Origin: Notolepis coatsorum
Taxonomy: Eukaryota > Chordata > Actinopteri > Aulopiformes > Paralepididae
DNA length: 64,000 nucleotides
Reading direction: 5' to 3'
Assembly (NCBI GenBank): GCA_963971535.1
Contig: OZ020598.1
Coordinates: 87,192,185 to 87,256,184 of the forward strand
Shown here piece by piece: positions 33,886-43,851 of the stretch. Each line of letters begins with the position of its first letter. Position 1 is the stretch's first letter. The notes below the pieces were generated by a model that saw only the letters and a list, made by a program, of their open reading frames with translations, searched no databases and was not told where the DNA came from. Both the position numbers and the translations under genes were made by a program.

Positions 33886-35222
33886 AGTCTATGCATGTTT
33901 TCGTGTAGTTTTTGGTAATGTTTCTGGAGTATGAAGCTACAATAGATGCACATCCAATTAATGAGGTCCCGTTGAGAGCTGAGCTTAAAAACATATATAT
34001 ATACAAATAAAAATCCCCTATTTTCCCCTCTCCCAGAAAGTCGAACATGCCTGTGTTCCAAGAACACATCCTCCGCGATTGACTTTCTCCCTTGGTCCAC
34101 CGGATTGCCCAACCTGAGCATTGTAATCCTAATTTTCCTATGCTCATTGCCATAGGATCTAACATTTCCATTCTATTGCAATAGAATGTCGCTTTTGGTC
34201 TTGCACCTTCCCTTACTGTAATGAAGTATTGTGATAAATAACCTAAAGATAAAAATAAAAAATAAAATAAAAAGAGAATAAACCTTTATCGACATATTCC
34301 TTTGAACCCTCCACCAACGTGTGAGGGAAAAAAAAGGAAAAGATTGTAGATCAGTATTGACACTTAATGTGAAGAACATTGGAAAAGAATAATGTAAGTT
34401 ACAATATATTTAAAAAATATATAGTAATATTGACACCTTAATGTGAAGAACATTGGAAAAGAACAATGTAAGTTAAATTATATTTAAAAAATATAGGGTG
34501 ATGAGAAGAAAAAATTTAATAAAATAAAAATCAATGGAAAGATATAGATAAGGAATAAGAGATAAATAATTATCAACGTGGAGAAGCCACTAGAACCGAT
34601 TTAACTGATTAGATAAGATAGAAAAGCAGCGCCTTTTAGCGCTTCAATGTGCCTTTAATGGAGTGATTACTTAAATTGTTAGAATAACCTTGCTGTGCCC
34701 ATACGTTTATGTGTGGATAATTTTAAAGTATTATTAAGGGCTGATTGCACTTCATTTAATTTATATATGCTATGTGTATGCACACCGAATGTTATTGTTA
34801 GAGTTGTATGCTTCGTTGTCATGGTGCCTTATATTCTAGAAGGTTGTAGAATATACTAGTGCCTAGACTATTTTACTTCGTTGTCATGGTGCCTTATATT
34901 CTAGAAGGTTGTAGAATATACTAGTGCCTAGACTATTTTACATTCCAGAATGATCTAAGAGACCCAGGGCATTTGAGCGATAAACCCAGAATATTCCAGA
35001 TAGATCTTTTTGTATTGATATTTATTTGTCCCCTCAGAGACCAGAGACTGAAATTATAATGTATTATGAATCGTATTATACACAGTAAACATTGTTATAG
35101 ACGACTTGCATATCGTTTGCTACTTTGATGAACACAGCAATGTTATTCCAACACTGGTGGAATGACCTCATTGATGAACACAATAAAGTCATTCCTACAC
35201 TGGTATATATTTAGAGAGAGGC
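33886..35222 (-). other. Unusually long L1 inter-ORF spacer with duplications
   Basis: 1.34 kb of AT-rich DNA separates ORF1 from ORF2. It contains a direct duplication of about 85 bp (units around 34355-34415 and 34430-34490, sharing ATGTGAAGAACATTGGAAAA) and a second of about 66 bp (34812-34877 and 34878-34943, sharing TATATTCTAGAAGG). The latter holds a small hairpin, TATATTCTA/TAGAATATA. No coding frame is supported. Confidence 0.75.
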
Positions 35223-36377
35223 TTAACTGATTCCGGCATTTCCGTCATGCTTTGGGTTATTTGCTGCATTTTGAATCAGGAAATCCTCAGCATAAAAGGG
35301 TGTAAATGGACCTGACCTGCGGCCGTTATTGTCCAAGAATGATAACAGCGCCGGATATGCTAGCCTTGGCTTGTGGCCGGCTGTGTACAGCTTTTGCATC
35401 ACAACTTTGTATGGTTGACGTCGGATGATGGCCTCTCTGCTCAAATCTTCGTAGATAAATATTGGTTTATCACCATACTTCAGCATCCCACGTTGGTTGC
35501 GAGCATATTTGATGATTTCATCCCTTGTTGTAGTTTTCCGTAGAGTGACAATGATGACTCTCGGCCCGTTGATATTTTGCCCCTGGGAACCAATTCTGTA
35601 AACTTGTTCCACTTCTGGCACTTTGTTTGGATCGGAGTTATTCAAAATCGTTGATAACTCGTTTGGAAAGTTGATGTCATCGCAGTTCACTGATTCATCA
35701 AGCCCCACAATGCGGATGTTATTCCGCCTGTGGTAACGATGGGTTTCTAGTTGCCTCTCCATCACTTCGTTTTTAAGCAATTTTATTTCCCTCCGGTATT
35801 CATCTTTAACTTTTTCCATCTCTTCTCCCATCACTGTCATGATACCTTCGTTCGCCTTGACTGCTTTTGTGTTTTCTGTCACCGAAATCTCCACTGTCGT
35901 GATTCGCACGGACAGCAAAGTGACTGCTCTCATAACCTCTTCGAATTTAGTATCGATGTGTTCAGCGTGTGCGACCAACTGTTCTTCTACGTGTGCTTTG
36001 AAAGCGATCATCTGTTCTTTTATCAGGGTAGTCAGAGAGTTGAAGTCGGGCTGTGCAACTGAACTGCTTGTGTCAGTTGATGTTGTTGGAGCAGTGAGGG
36101 ATCCGATGGATGATTGTGCTATTATCTTCTCAAAATCGCCTGCTTTTTCCTTCACGGTACTTTTTTCTGATGTTCCTGCTATGTTGTCATCTGTTGTCTC
36201 CATCTCGGGGCCAGTTGTCCTTGGTCCCTGTGTATTCTCCTCTATATTCCCCGCGCCGGGGCTCACCAACGGATCTGCCACAGCGTCGCCTGTCATTGTC
36301 TTTGACCGAGTTTCAATCTGCGCCGTTAGCTTTGCCGTTTCTTGTTTCTTTCCCGTCTTTTCCCTATCCCTAACCAT
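35223..36377 (-). CDS. L1 ORF1, RNA-binding protein, 384 aa
   Basis: The N-terminal 120 residues are polar. A coiled-coil region of about 120-215 is rich in K/E/V heptads (EEQLVAHAEHIDTKFEEVMR and on). Then comes an RRM-like domain from about 220, with RRNNIRIVGLDE, a YRIGSQ segment and PRVIIVTLRKT. The C-terminal domain holds FIYEDLSREAIIRRQ and ends with a PFTPFYAEDF stretch. This coiled coil-RRM-CTD layout is that of L1 ORF1p, the trimeric RNA chaperone that coats the element RNA. The frame is intact. It shares the minus strand with ORF2 and lies 1.3 kb upstream of it. Confidence 0.9.
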   Translation of the reverse strand: MVRDREKTGKKQETAKLTAQIETRSKTMTGDAVADPLVSPGAGNIEENTQGPRTTGPEMETTDDNIAGTSEKSTVKEKAGDFEKIIAQSSIGSLTAPTTSTDTSSSVAQPDFNSLTTLIKEQMIAFKAHVEEQLVAHAEHIDTKFEEVMRAVTLLSVRITTVEISVTENTKAVKANEGIMTVMGEEMEKVKDEYRREIKLLKNEVMERQLETHRYHRRNNIRIVGLDESVNCDDINFPNELSTILNNSDPNKVPEVEQVYRIGSQGQNINGPRVIIVTLRKTTTRDEIIKYARNQRGMLKYGDKPIFIYEDLSREAIIRRQPYKVVMQKLYTAGHKPRLAYPALLSFLDNNGRRSGPFTPFYAEDFLIQNAANNPKHDGNAGIS

Positions 36378-36537
36378 GTTGTCTTTTGATATAGTTAGTA
36401 GAAGGTCTTATCAATACATACGATGTGGTCTAGTCTCTTTTGGTATTGTCCAAATAAGGTTTTTAAACGAAATTAACGATAACGGGAGCGGAGCTATAAC
36501 CAATTGCGTGCGCTACATATTGCAGCTTAACCGGAAG

Positions 36538-37334
36538 TCTAACACCTGCTTGTAGTTATCTAACAACTGCTTGTAGTTATCTAACGCCTGCTTGTAGTTA
36601 TCTAATACCTGCTTGTAGTTATCTAATAACTGCTTGTAGTTATCTAACGCCTGCTTGTAGTTATCTAACACCTGCTTGTAGTTATCTAACACCTGCTTGT
36701 AGTTATCTAACGCCTGCTTGTAGTTATCTAACACCTGCTTGTAGTTATCTAACACCTGCTTGTAGTTATCTAACGCCTGCTTGTAGTTATCTAATACCTG
36801 CTTGTAGTTATCTAACGCCTGCTTGTAGTTATCTAACGCCTGCTTGTAGTTATCTAACAACTGCTTGTAGTTATCTAACGCCTGCTTGTAGTTATCTAAC
36901 GCCTGCTTGTAGTTATCTAACACCTGCTTGTAGTTATCTAACGCCTGCTTGTAGTTATCTAACGCCTGCTTGTAGTTATCTAACAACTGCTTGTAGTTAT
37001 CTATCGCCTGTTTGTAGTTATCTAACGCCTGCTTGTAGTTATCTAACAACTGCTTGTAGTTATCTATCGCCTGTTTGTAGTTATCTAACAACTGCTTGTA
37101 GTTATCTAACGCCTGCTTGTAGTTATCTAACACCTGCTTGTAGTTATCTAACGCCTGCTTGTAGTTATCTAATAACGGCTTGTAGTTATCTAACACCTGC
37201 TTGTAGTTATCTAACGCCTGCTTGTAGTTATCTAACACCTGCTTGTAGTTATCTAACACCTGCTTGTAGTTATCTAACACCTGCTTGTAGTTATCTAACA
37301 CCTGCTTGTAGTTATCTAACGCCTGCTTGTAGTT
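36538..37334 (+). repeat. 21-bp minisatellite, block 5
   Basis: About 38 units, very regular, with only the A/L/V-type variants (CGCCTG, CAACTG, CACCTG) and a few TATCGCC units. Ends TGTAGTT (37332-37334) at DIRS copy 3. The minus strand is open for 262 codons of LDNYKQ(V/A/L). Confidence 0.97.
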
Positions 37335-37530
37335 CTGTATCGTTAGTGGCTTAGCTTGGCATCGCCTTCTGCACTATCTCGCGTACGTGCACGCGTACTG
37401 AATAAACCACAAATGTACCTCTAATACCAGTATTAGTCTGACCACACCCCTCATCAGCTTACCTTCATAAGCAGGTGTGTGGTCACCTGCTCTCCTCCTT
37501 CTCGCTTTCACCACAAGGAAGAGGTGCCTC
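37335..37530 (+). repeat. Left inverted terminal repeat, DIRS copy 3
   Basis: About 195 bp ending in TTTCACCACAAGGAAG. The inverse is at about 42440-42605. The shared core includes CAGCTTACCTTCATAAGCAG, followed by GTGTGTGGTCACC. Confidence 0.88.
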
Positions 37531-40500
37531 GGTAGATCCCCACACTTGACACCATGATGGAAGAAATTGGATTAGGAACAGCTTGGGAAACAAGGATACG
37601 TTGACATCATATCTTTATTTTCTCTCTCACTATTTTCGAGAAAATACGGCGATATTGTCTTCGTACTGGAGTGTCTAGAAGATGATGATCATTCTACAAA
37701 CCCTCCACCGGTTTTCGTATTGGGAGCACGCCGCTGCATGCTTCTCAACTGCAGTTCCTTGCTGTGTTTGTTGGGGTGAAACCTGTCAGGCCACAGCTGA
37801 ACTGTCGGACATGCCGCTGTTGTGAGGAGCGGTGCGTTCCAGGTTGGGTGAGTAGTGTTTGCTGGCGGGCTCCACTTGTCTGTTAGTGCTATGGGGGCTA
37901 CTAGACAAAGTTTATGGAAACCGGCCCCAGGCTAGGGTCCTTTGTTTAGCCGTCTAGGCGACAGAAGGCCTTGGTCTGGCGACCATTATAGTTTTAACTA
38001 GTGGGCCGCGACCATTGACACTGGTGATCCCTGTGTGTTCTGGACGAGTGGATTCTCTCTGTCACCGTGTTAAGACCCCATCTTTCATATCCAAATGAGA
38101 GTATTCCTTCACGAGGGGATATGTGCATGTAATGTGCGATAGCGGCAGATTCATGTTCAAAGTCAGCTATACAGGCCAGTTGGTACTGTGCTGATTCCGC
38201 CGGACGTGGTAATATCACCGTTGTGAAGCGGTGTTGACGTCTTGTTTTCTCTTTTTTCTTAAAAAGTGAGGAGGGTTCAGAACGGCGGCCTGTCTGGGTG
38301 AGTGTTATGTCATTGTTTACATGTTCATAGCTTACGGTTAGCCGGTCGGTGGCCTGGCGCGGGGTAGCTTGGCTTCTCGCGCGCCGCCGGGAGCTCGCTC
38401 CTGATCGCGTGCGTCGTAGATCGGCGTCTCGCGAGCGGAAGCAATAGCACCCGAACGGTTGGAGCGGCCGTTAGCTTGATGCTATTCTGTTGAACGTGCT
38501 TTGATTTTTAACATGTTTTACACTCTTGACCACGACGTCATCCTTGACAGGGGATGTTCGTCGACCCTGCCTGAGCCTAGACGGGGATTGCGTCAACAAA
38601 GAGGACTGTAGCGACTGGTGGAGCGGCGACGCTGCCCGGATCGAACAACACGGGACGGCTGTGTTCTACGGTGGCTTGTGACTGCACTTCGCTGATCTGC
38701 GTTCCGGGCAGGTACGGGGTTGGCCAGACCCCATAACACGTCTTCTGGTTTTACCTTGCTAAATGTATTGTGAATAACGGTGTTTTTTCCCAAAACGTGT
38801 GTTGTTGCAATGCATTTGAGATACGTTGCGGGTTGTGTGTGAGCTGTTTTTGTCACTGGCAGTTAGCTTCTCCGTGCAGGTCGTGATGTATTGATCTGGT
38901 TGTTGTGTGAGAAACATCATGGTGTTTATGTGTACCGTGTACTCACTACTAAGGCAACTAGCCTATGAAGCTATGCTTGGTGACGAGTGAGTGAAAGAAT
39001 GTTCTTTCTCAGACTGTAATGACAATGAACAGTGAGTTCACACATTAACAGGTTTTCCTGTTTTAACTGGCCGTATTGAGGGTAAAATAGGAGGATTGTG
39101 TTTCCCCCCCCGGTTCCCTGGGGACTTTATCACCTCCTATCAGACATGTTGTGCATTAATTGTGTCTTTTGTGTGGTAGGGATACGATGTAACTCTCAGC
39201 TTGATTGCTGAGGTTGTGCTAAATCTGCTGGAGAAACTTATTTCCTAAAGGGAAATTGGTTGGTTGCTGTCATGTGTGCTTAGCAAGGCCTGTGGTCGAT
39301 ACTAATCAAGAATGATGTATTCTCTCATTGTGAAAAAAACGGCGTTCCTCTGTTGAGTGTTTTTGCCATTTTTTGTAGGTGATGATGGGTTGTGTGTGTC
39401 ATGTGACCTACAACTGGGTTGTACTGGCCACAGAAGCACATGTGTATGTTGGACCGGGGTTCTTAGAGCCCTCTCTATTCTGTGTTTTTCCTTAGTAAAA
39501 ATCAGATAGCAGGTTAGCTCGTGCGCTGTGTGGAGCTGTGAAACGCTTCATAGAGCTGACTATGACTGTGTCATATTCTCTTTTTGTCGTTACGTCGTAT
39601 CATGGGTGTGGGGTCGTAAAGGGGTGAACTGGTAACCTTTCCTCTCCCCATTGTTCTGTCGGTCAGGGGTACACCCCCTGTCCTTCAAGGTTCCCGTCAC
39701 GTGGCGGTTCGGCACGTTACGGGGGGGGGGGGGGGGGGGGGGGGAGGGAGTTCCTGGTCCCACGGCCTGGTATATTGGGCGTGTGCACCGCAGGAATTCC
39801 CCCGCCATAGAGTACGTCACCGTGCGCGTCTCTGTTGGTAGGACTTCCGTGTGCTGTTCAGGTCCATGTGATGGATCTGTTTTCAGGGGGGGTGGTCAGG
39901 GCTCCTCCTCACCAAGCGCCTACTCAGGCCTTCTGTGAGTTCGGACTCCTTCTTCCATGTGAGGAAGCCTCCATCAGAGTACAGAGCCTTCCTCCTCAGA
40001 TTGTCAAAGTGAGTGGACCCTCTAGAAGGGTCCTTTTCTATTGTATGTATATTCGATTCAATTCGTTTATTGAGTGTGTATGGGTTCGGTGCCTCTTCCC
40101 CGGAGGCCCTAAAACCAGTTTTTTACATGGCTCAAGGTGCAATATATTCTTTTCAATCTGTACAGCTCGCGTGGGAAGTCTCTCTGGGGATCCCCGTCTC
40201 TTTCCTATGGGAGGGTGGTGGGATGTAAAAATGTGAACATTTTTTACCCCGGCTGTGTAGACTGGGATACATACTGTTGATGCTTCCTTCTTTCTATTCC
40301 AGAAGTGTTGGAGTTAGGGAGTGTCACACCCCTCTTGTCGTTCCCCTGGGCGCCTTGGGGATTCAATGACAGGTCTAAATAGCCTGTTCATTGATGGGGG
40401 TGTGTCCCGACGCACGTATAGTGCTAGCTCGCTGTAAACAGGCGATTGACTGGCACGCCTTAGTTGCTTGTGGTTGAAACAGCGTTTTTATAAAGCAACT

Positions 40501-40943
40501 GAGATGGGGGTTTTTCCTCTTCCGGCGACCACATCCCATGACCTGGGTGGGTTGTCGACGGATTCTCGTTCATGTCTGGGGGATGATGACGGGATGGATC
40601 TGAACATATGTAGTGGGGTCTCACGCCCTTGGGGTGGGCCGCCAGGCGCGGTTCGTCCCGACGTCTGGGTGGCGCCTTCTTTTCATGTTAAGATCAACAC
40701 GCATATCTGCCCTTCTCCTGGAGTAGGCATGTCGGCGTGGTTAGGGCACGGGACTGGTTCTGGTCACGCTGGTCCGGATCAGTTGAACCCGTTGTCCGCC
40801 GGGGATGCAGATCTGCTGTTCTGGTACCCTGAGGGACTTGGGCTTTTTTCAGGGGGAAAAATGCCAGGTCGGTCTGGGTGTCACAGGGTTAAGCGCTATG
40901 GAGACCCTGGTTGGGTATGTTTTTACTCAGCACTGTCGTCATG

Positions 40944-41063
40944 GCTTACAGCCATGCCATTCTGTACGCGCTCGATCTCGTCGGATCTCGGCCGCTACAC
41001 AGGTTGGTCCTGGTTAGTACTTGGTTGGGAGACCGCCGGGGAATACCGGGTACGGTGTGCTTA
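40944..41063 (+). pseudogene. 5S rRNA-derived segment in DIRS copy 3 (first)
   Basis: About 120 bp aligning along the full 5S rRNA: GCTTACAGCCATGCC at the start, CTCGATCTCGTCGGATCTCG in the middle, CTGGTTAGTACTTGGTTGGG over the internal promoter, GAGACCGCCGGGGAATACCG, and a GTGCTTAGG end. Helix-disrupting changes (for example GGCCGCTACACAGG where AAGCTAAGCAGG is usual) argue against a working rRNA gene. The copy at the same place in DIRS copy 4 shows the segment was already in the group B ancestor. Confidence 0.88.
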
Positions 41064-41722
41064 GGGGCTGGTTCTCCATAATTTTTCGCTCCTCTCTCAC
41101 GCATGGCGAAGAGGGGCCTGTGGGGGTGGTTTTTTGACCTCCTCTGGTGACCCTGTGCTTCCCGTACCGCCAGGCCCGGTCCGAAGTGATGTTTGCGACC
41201 CGTAGGCCTGGGTTAACCCTTTTTGGAAACTGAAACACTTGTACTGCGGTATAGCCGGTGTATACCCGCAGGTGTGTTTTGGAGTTTTTTCTTGAGGGGT
41301 TATAGGAACAACCACCGCATTGGGTAACACCGAGGTGGTTGATTCCCTGGTGTGTTGGAGCAGTGTCAACTCCCGGGTTCACCGGTTGAGGGTGCCCCTG
41401 CACGTTCATGACGTCTGCCAATCGTGTCAGCCTTCTCTGCCTCGACCCCTCTGGGTGGGGGTTGTTAAATGGAGGCTTGGTCATGCAACACCGCCAGCTT
41501 ACGCTCCTTCCGCCGGGGCGGCTGTGTTCAGCTGTCCCCTCTGGCGCCTGTCTCGTCCGCAGTCTCCAGGCTAGGGTTAACAGCCTGTTGCCTGGTTTTT
41601 CCCCGGTGCGCTGCCTGCTTCCGTTGGTTAACCTTTTTTGTGTGCTTACGGCCATGCTGACTGCCTATTCTGCAGGGTCAGTGTGCCAGGCGGTGTACTA
41701 TTGGGGGGACGGGGCCCGCTCG

Positions 41723-41825
41723 GCTTACGGCCATACCGACCTGGACACGCCCGGTCTCGTCCGATCTCGGAAGCTGGGCAGGTTCTGGCCTGGTTGGTTC
41801 CGCCTGGGAATACCAGGTGCAGTAA
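41723..41825 (+). pseudogene. 5S rRNA-derived segment in DIRS copy 3 (second)
   Basis: GCTTACGGCCATACCGACC, then GTCCGATCTCGGAAGCTGGG, GGCCTGGTTGGTT and GCCTGGGAATACCAGGTGC match 5S rRNA closely, better than the first segment. About 15-17 bp over the internal promoter (the AGTACTTGGATGGGAGA region) are missing. The flanking DIRS sequence in copy 4 (47560-47575) has no insert. Confidence 0.9.
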
Positions 41826-42309
41826 CTGAGGGGCCTTTGTCCGAATACGCTGGCGATGTGGGGGGCGGGGCACTACGTGCCCACCTGGTGGGGTCTTGAT
41901 GCTGGCATCATGGACTTCTCCGGGCCCCCATTCCAGGGAGTCCAGTCCTTTTGGTGGGTCTGGGTCTTCCTTCGTGCTCCGCTGCTACGGCCTTGCCACG
42001 GGGTTGGGTTTGCCCTTGACCCCGTGATTCTGGGGGCAGTAACGAGGTTGTTCCTCCGTTCGTTCCCGGGTGGCATGCGGGTTGTGCGTGTGTGTAGTCG
42101 TGGGGTCAGGCCACGGTCTGCTCACCCTGTGCGTTGAGTTGCTTGAGTGCCTCTTCGCACGGTCGGGTCCGTCGCCCTCCCGTGACGTCCCTAATAGGGG
42201 GGCTACCCTCCATTAGGGGGGGTCGGGGGGGCTCGGCCCTCCCTGTTCTGATGGTTTTGGGGGGCTGTCAGCGGGGTGTATTTGTCAGCCAAGTGGCTCC
42301 GCTTGGCCT

Positions 42310-42415
42310 CCCTTGTGCAGAAGGCGATGCCAAGCTAAGCCACTAACGATACAGAACGTTAGGTTATGACTATAACCAAGTTCTGTTAGTTAGGGGCGAT
42401 GCTTGGCATCGGACG
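42310..42415 (+). repeat. ICR of DIRS copy 3
   Basis: CCACTAACGATACAGAACG followed by TTAGG is the reverse complement of the right end CCTAACGTT joined to the left end CTGTATCGTTAGTGG. Again it is specific to this copy's own ends. Confidence 0.9.
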
Positions 42416-42439
42416 CCGCTGCAGCCCTTGTCCTCACCT

Positions 42440-42649
42440 TGTGGTGAAAGCTTGGGAAGGAGGAGAGCAGGTGACCACACACCTGCTTATGAAGGTAAGC
42501 TGATGAGGGGTGTGGTCAGACTAATACTGGTATTAGAGGTACATTTGTGGTTTATTCAGTACGCGTGCACGTACGCGAGATAGTGCAGAAGGCGATGCCA
42601 AGCATCGCCCCTAACTAACAGAACTTGGTTATAGTCATAACCTAACGTT
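42440..42649 (+). repeat. Right inverted terminal repeat, DIRS copy 3
   Basis: Inverse of the left repeat, then an extension holding TGGTTATAGTCATAACCT and ending AACGTT. Confidence 0.88.
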
Positions 42650-43549
42650 ATCTAACACCTGCTTGTAGTTATCTAACGCCTGTACCTGCTTGTAGTTATC
42701 TAACGCCTGCTTGTAGTTATCTAACACCTGCTTGTAGTTATCTAACGCCTGCTTGTAGTTATCTAACACCTGCTTGTAGTTATCTAACGCCTGCTTGTAG
42801 TTATCTAACGCCTGCTTGTAGTTATCTAACGCCTGCTTGTAGTTATCTAACAACTGCTTGTAGTTATCTAACGCCTGCTTGTAGTTATCTAACACCTGCT
42901 TGTAGTTATCTAACGCCTGTACCTGCTTGTAGTTATCTATCGCCTGCTTGTAGTTATCTAAAGTCTGCTTGTAGTTATCTAACACCTGCTTGTAGTTATC
43001 TAACGCCTGCTTGTAATTATCTAACAACTGCTTGTAGTTATCTAACACCTGCTTGTAGTTATCTAACGCCTGCTTGTAGTTATCTAACACCTGCTTGTAG
43101 TTATCTAACACCTGCTTGTAGTTATCTAACACCTGCTTGTAGTTATCTAACGCCTGCTTGTAGTTATCTAACACCTGCTTGTAGTTATCTAACGCCTGTA
43201 CCTGCTTGTAGTTATCTAACGCCTGCTTGTAGTTATCTAACACCTGCTTGTAGTTATCTAACGCCTGCTTGTAGTTATCTAACACCTGCTTGTAGTTATC
43301 TAACGCCTGCTTGTAGTTATCTAACGCCTGCTTGTAGTTATCTAACGCCTGCTTGTAGTTATCTAACAACTGCTTGTAGTTATCTAACGCCTGCTTGTAG
43401 TTATCTAACAACTGCTTGTAGTTATCTAATGCCTGCTTGTAGTTATCTATCGCCTGCTTGTAGTTATCTAAAGTCTGCTTGTAGTTATCTAACACCTGCT
43501 TGTAGTTATCTAACGCCTGCTTGTAATTATCTAACAACTGCTTGTAGTT
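42650..43549 (+). repeat. 21-bp minisatellite, block 6 (largest)
   Basis: About 43 units between DIRS copies 3 and 4, ending at TGTAGTT (43547-43549). Three units carry a 6-bp insert giving GCCTGTACCTGC. There is also a higher-order pattern: a run with TATCTATCGCC, then TATCTAAAGTC, occurs twice (about 42937-43030 and 43446-43538), suggesting internal segmental duplication of the array. Confidence 0.97.
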
Positions 43550-43735
43550 CTGTTCCGTTAGGGGCTCTGCTTGGCATCACTACTGCACTCCCTCGCGTAC
43601 GTGCACGCGCACTGAATAAATTCCACAAATGTACCTTTAATACCAGTATTAGTCTGACCACACCCCTCATCAGCTTACCTTCATAAGCAGGTGTGTGGTC
43701 ACCTGCTCTCCTTCTCGCTTTCACCACAAGGAAGT
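43550..43735 (+). repeat. Left inverted terminal repeat, DIRS copy 4
   Basis: Starts CTGTTCCGTTAGGGGC and ends in TTTCACCACAAGGAAG. Inverse at about 48180-48350. Confidence 0.88.
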
Positions 43736-43851
43736 GCCTCGGTAGTACCCCACTTGACGTGTTGTTAGTTGAAAAGAGTTGTGACTGGTTTACATTGTGC
43801 TTAATCTTTTCTTCTCTCACTTTCGTTGTACAAGAAAAGGTTTGGGTCATA

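Larger units (their letters stand above)
29784..36537 (-). mobile_element. Full-length L1-type LINE inserted in the minisatellite
   Basis: A 6.75-kb element on the minus strand: short 5' UTR (36378-36537), ORF1, a long AT-rich spacer, ORF2, a 3' UTR and an A-rich tail (T-run 29784-29796 on the plus strand). Both sides carry TCTAACACCTGC (29772-29783 and 36538-36549). This is consistent with a 12-14-bp target duplication, but because the target is itself tandemly repeated the duplication is not proof. Both ORFs are open. Confidence 0.92.
37335..42649 (+). mobile_element. DIRS-like element, copy 3 (group B, non-autonomous)
   Basis: Left junction TGTAGTT|CTGTATCG, right junction CCTAACGTT|ATCTAAC. 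Inverted terminal repeats lie at 37335-37530 and about 42440-42610, with a right extension to 42649 and an ICR at about 42310-42415. I find no RT, RNase H or recombinase similarity and no long frame in the 5.3-kb body. It carries two 5S-rRNA-derived segments (40944-41063, 41723-41825) and a 24-G run at 39721-39744. Most likely it was mobilised by an autonomous relative. Confidence 0.85.

Noticed and set aside
35839..36555. 238-codon plus-strand frame
   Set aside because: Antisense shadow of the L1 ORF1 coiled-coil region.
36513..37301. 262-codon LDNYKQ repeat protein as a real gene
   Set aside because: Follows from a 21-bp satellite unit; no promoter, splice or non-repetitive coding part. 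Kept only as a low-interest finding.
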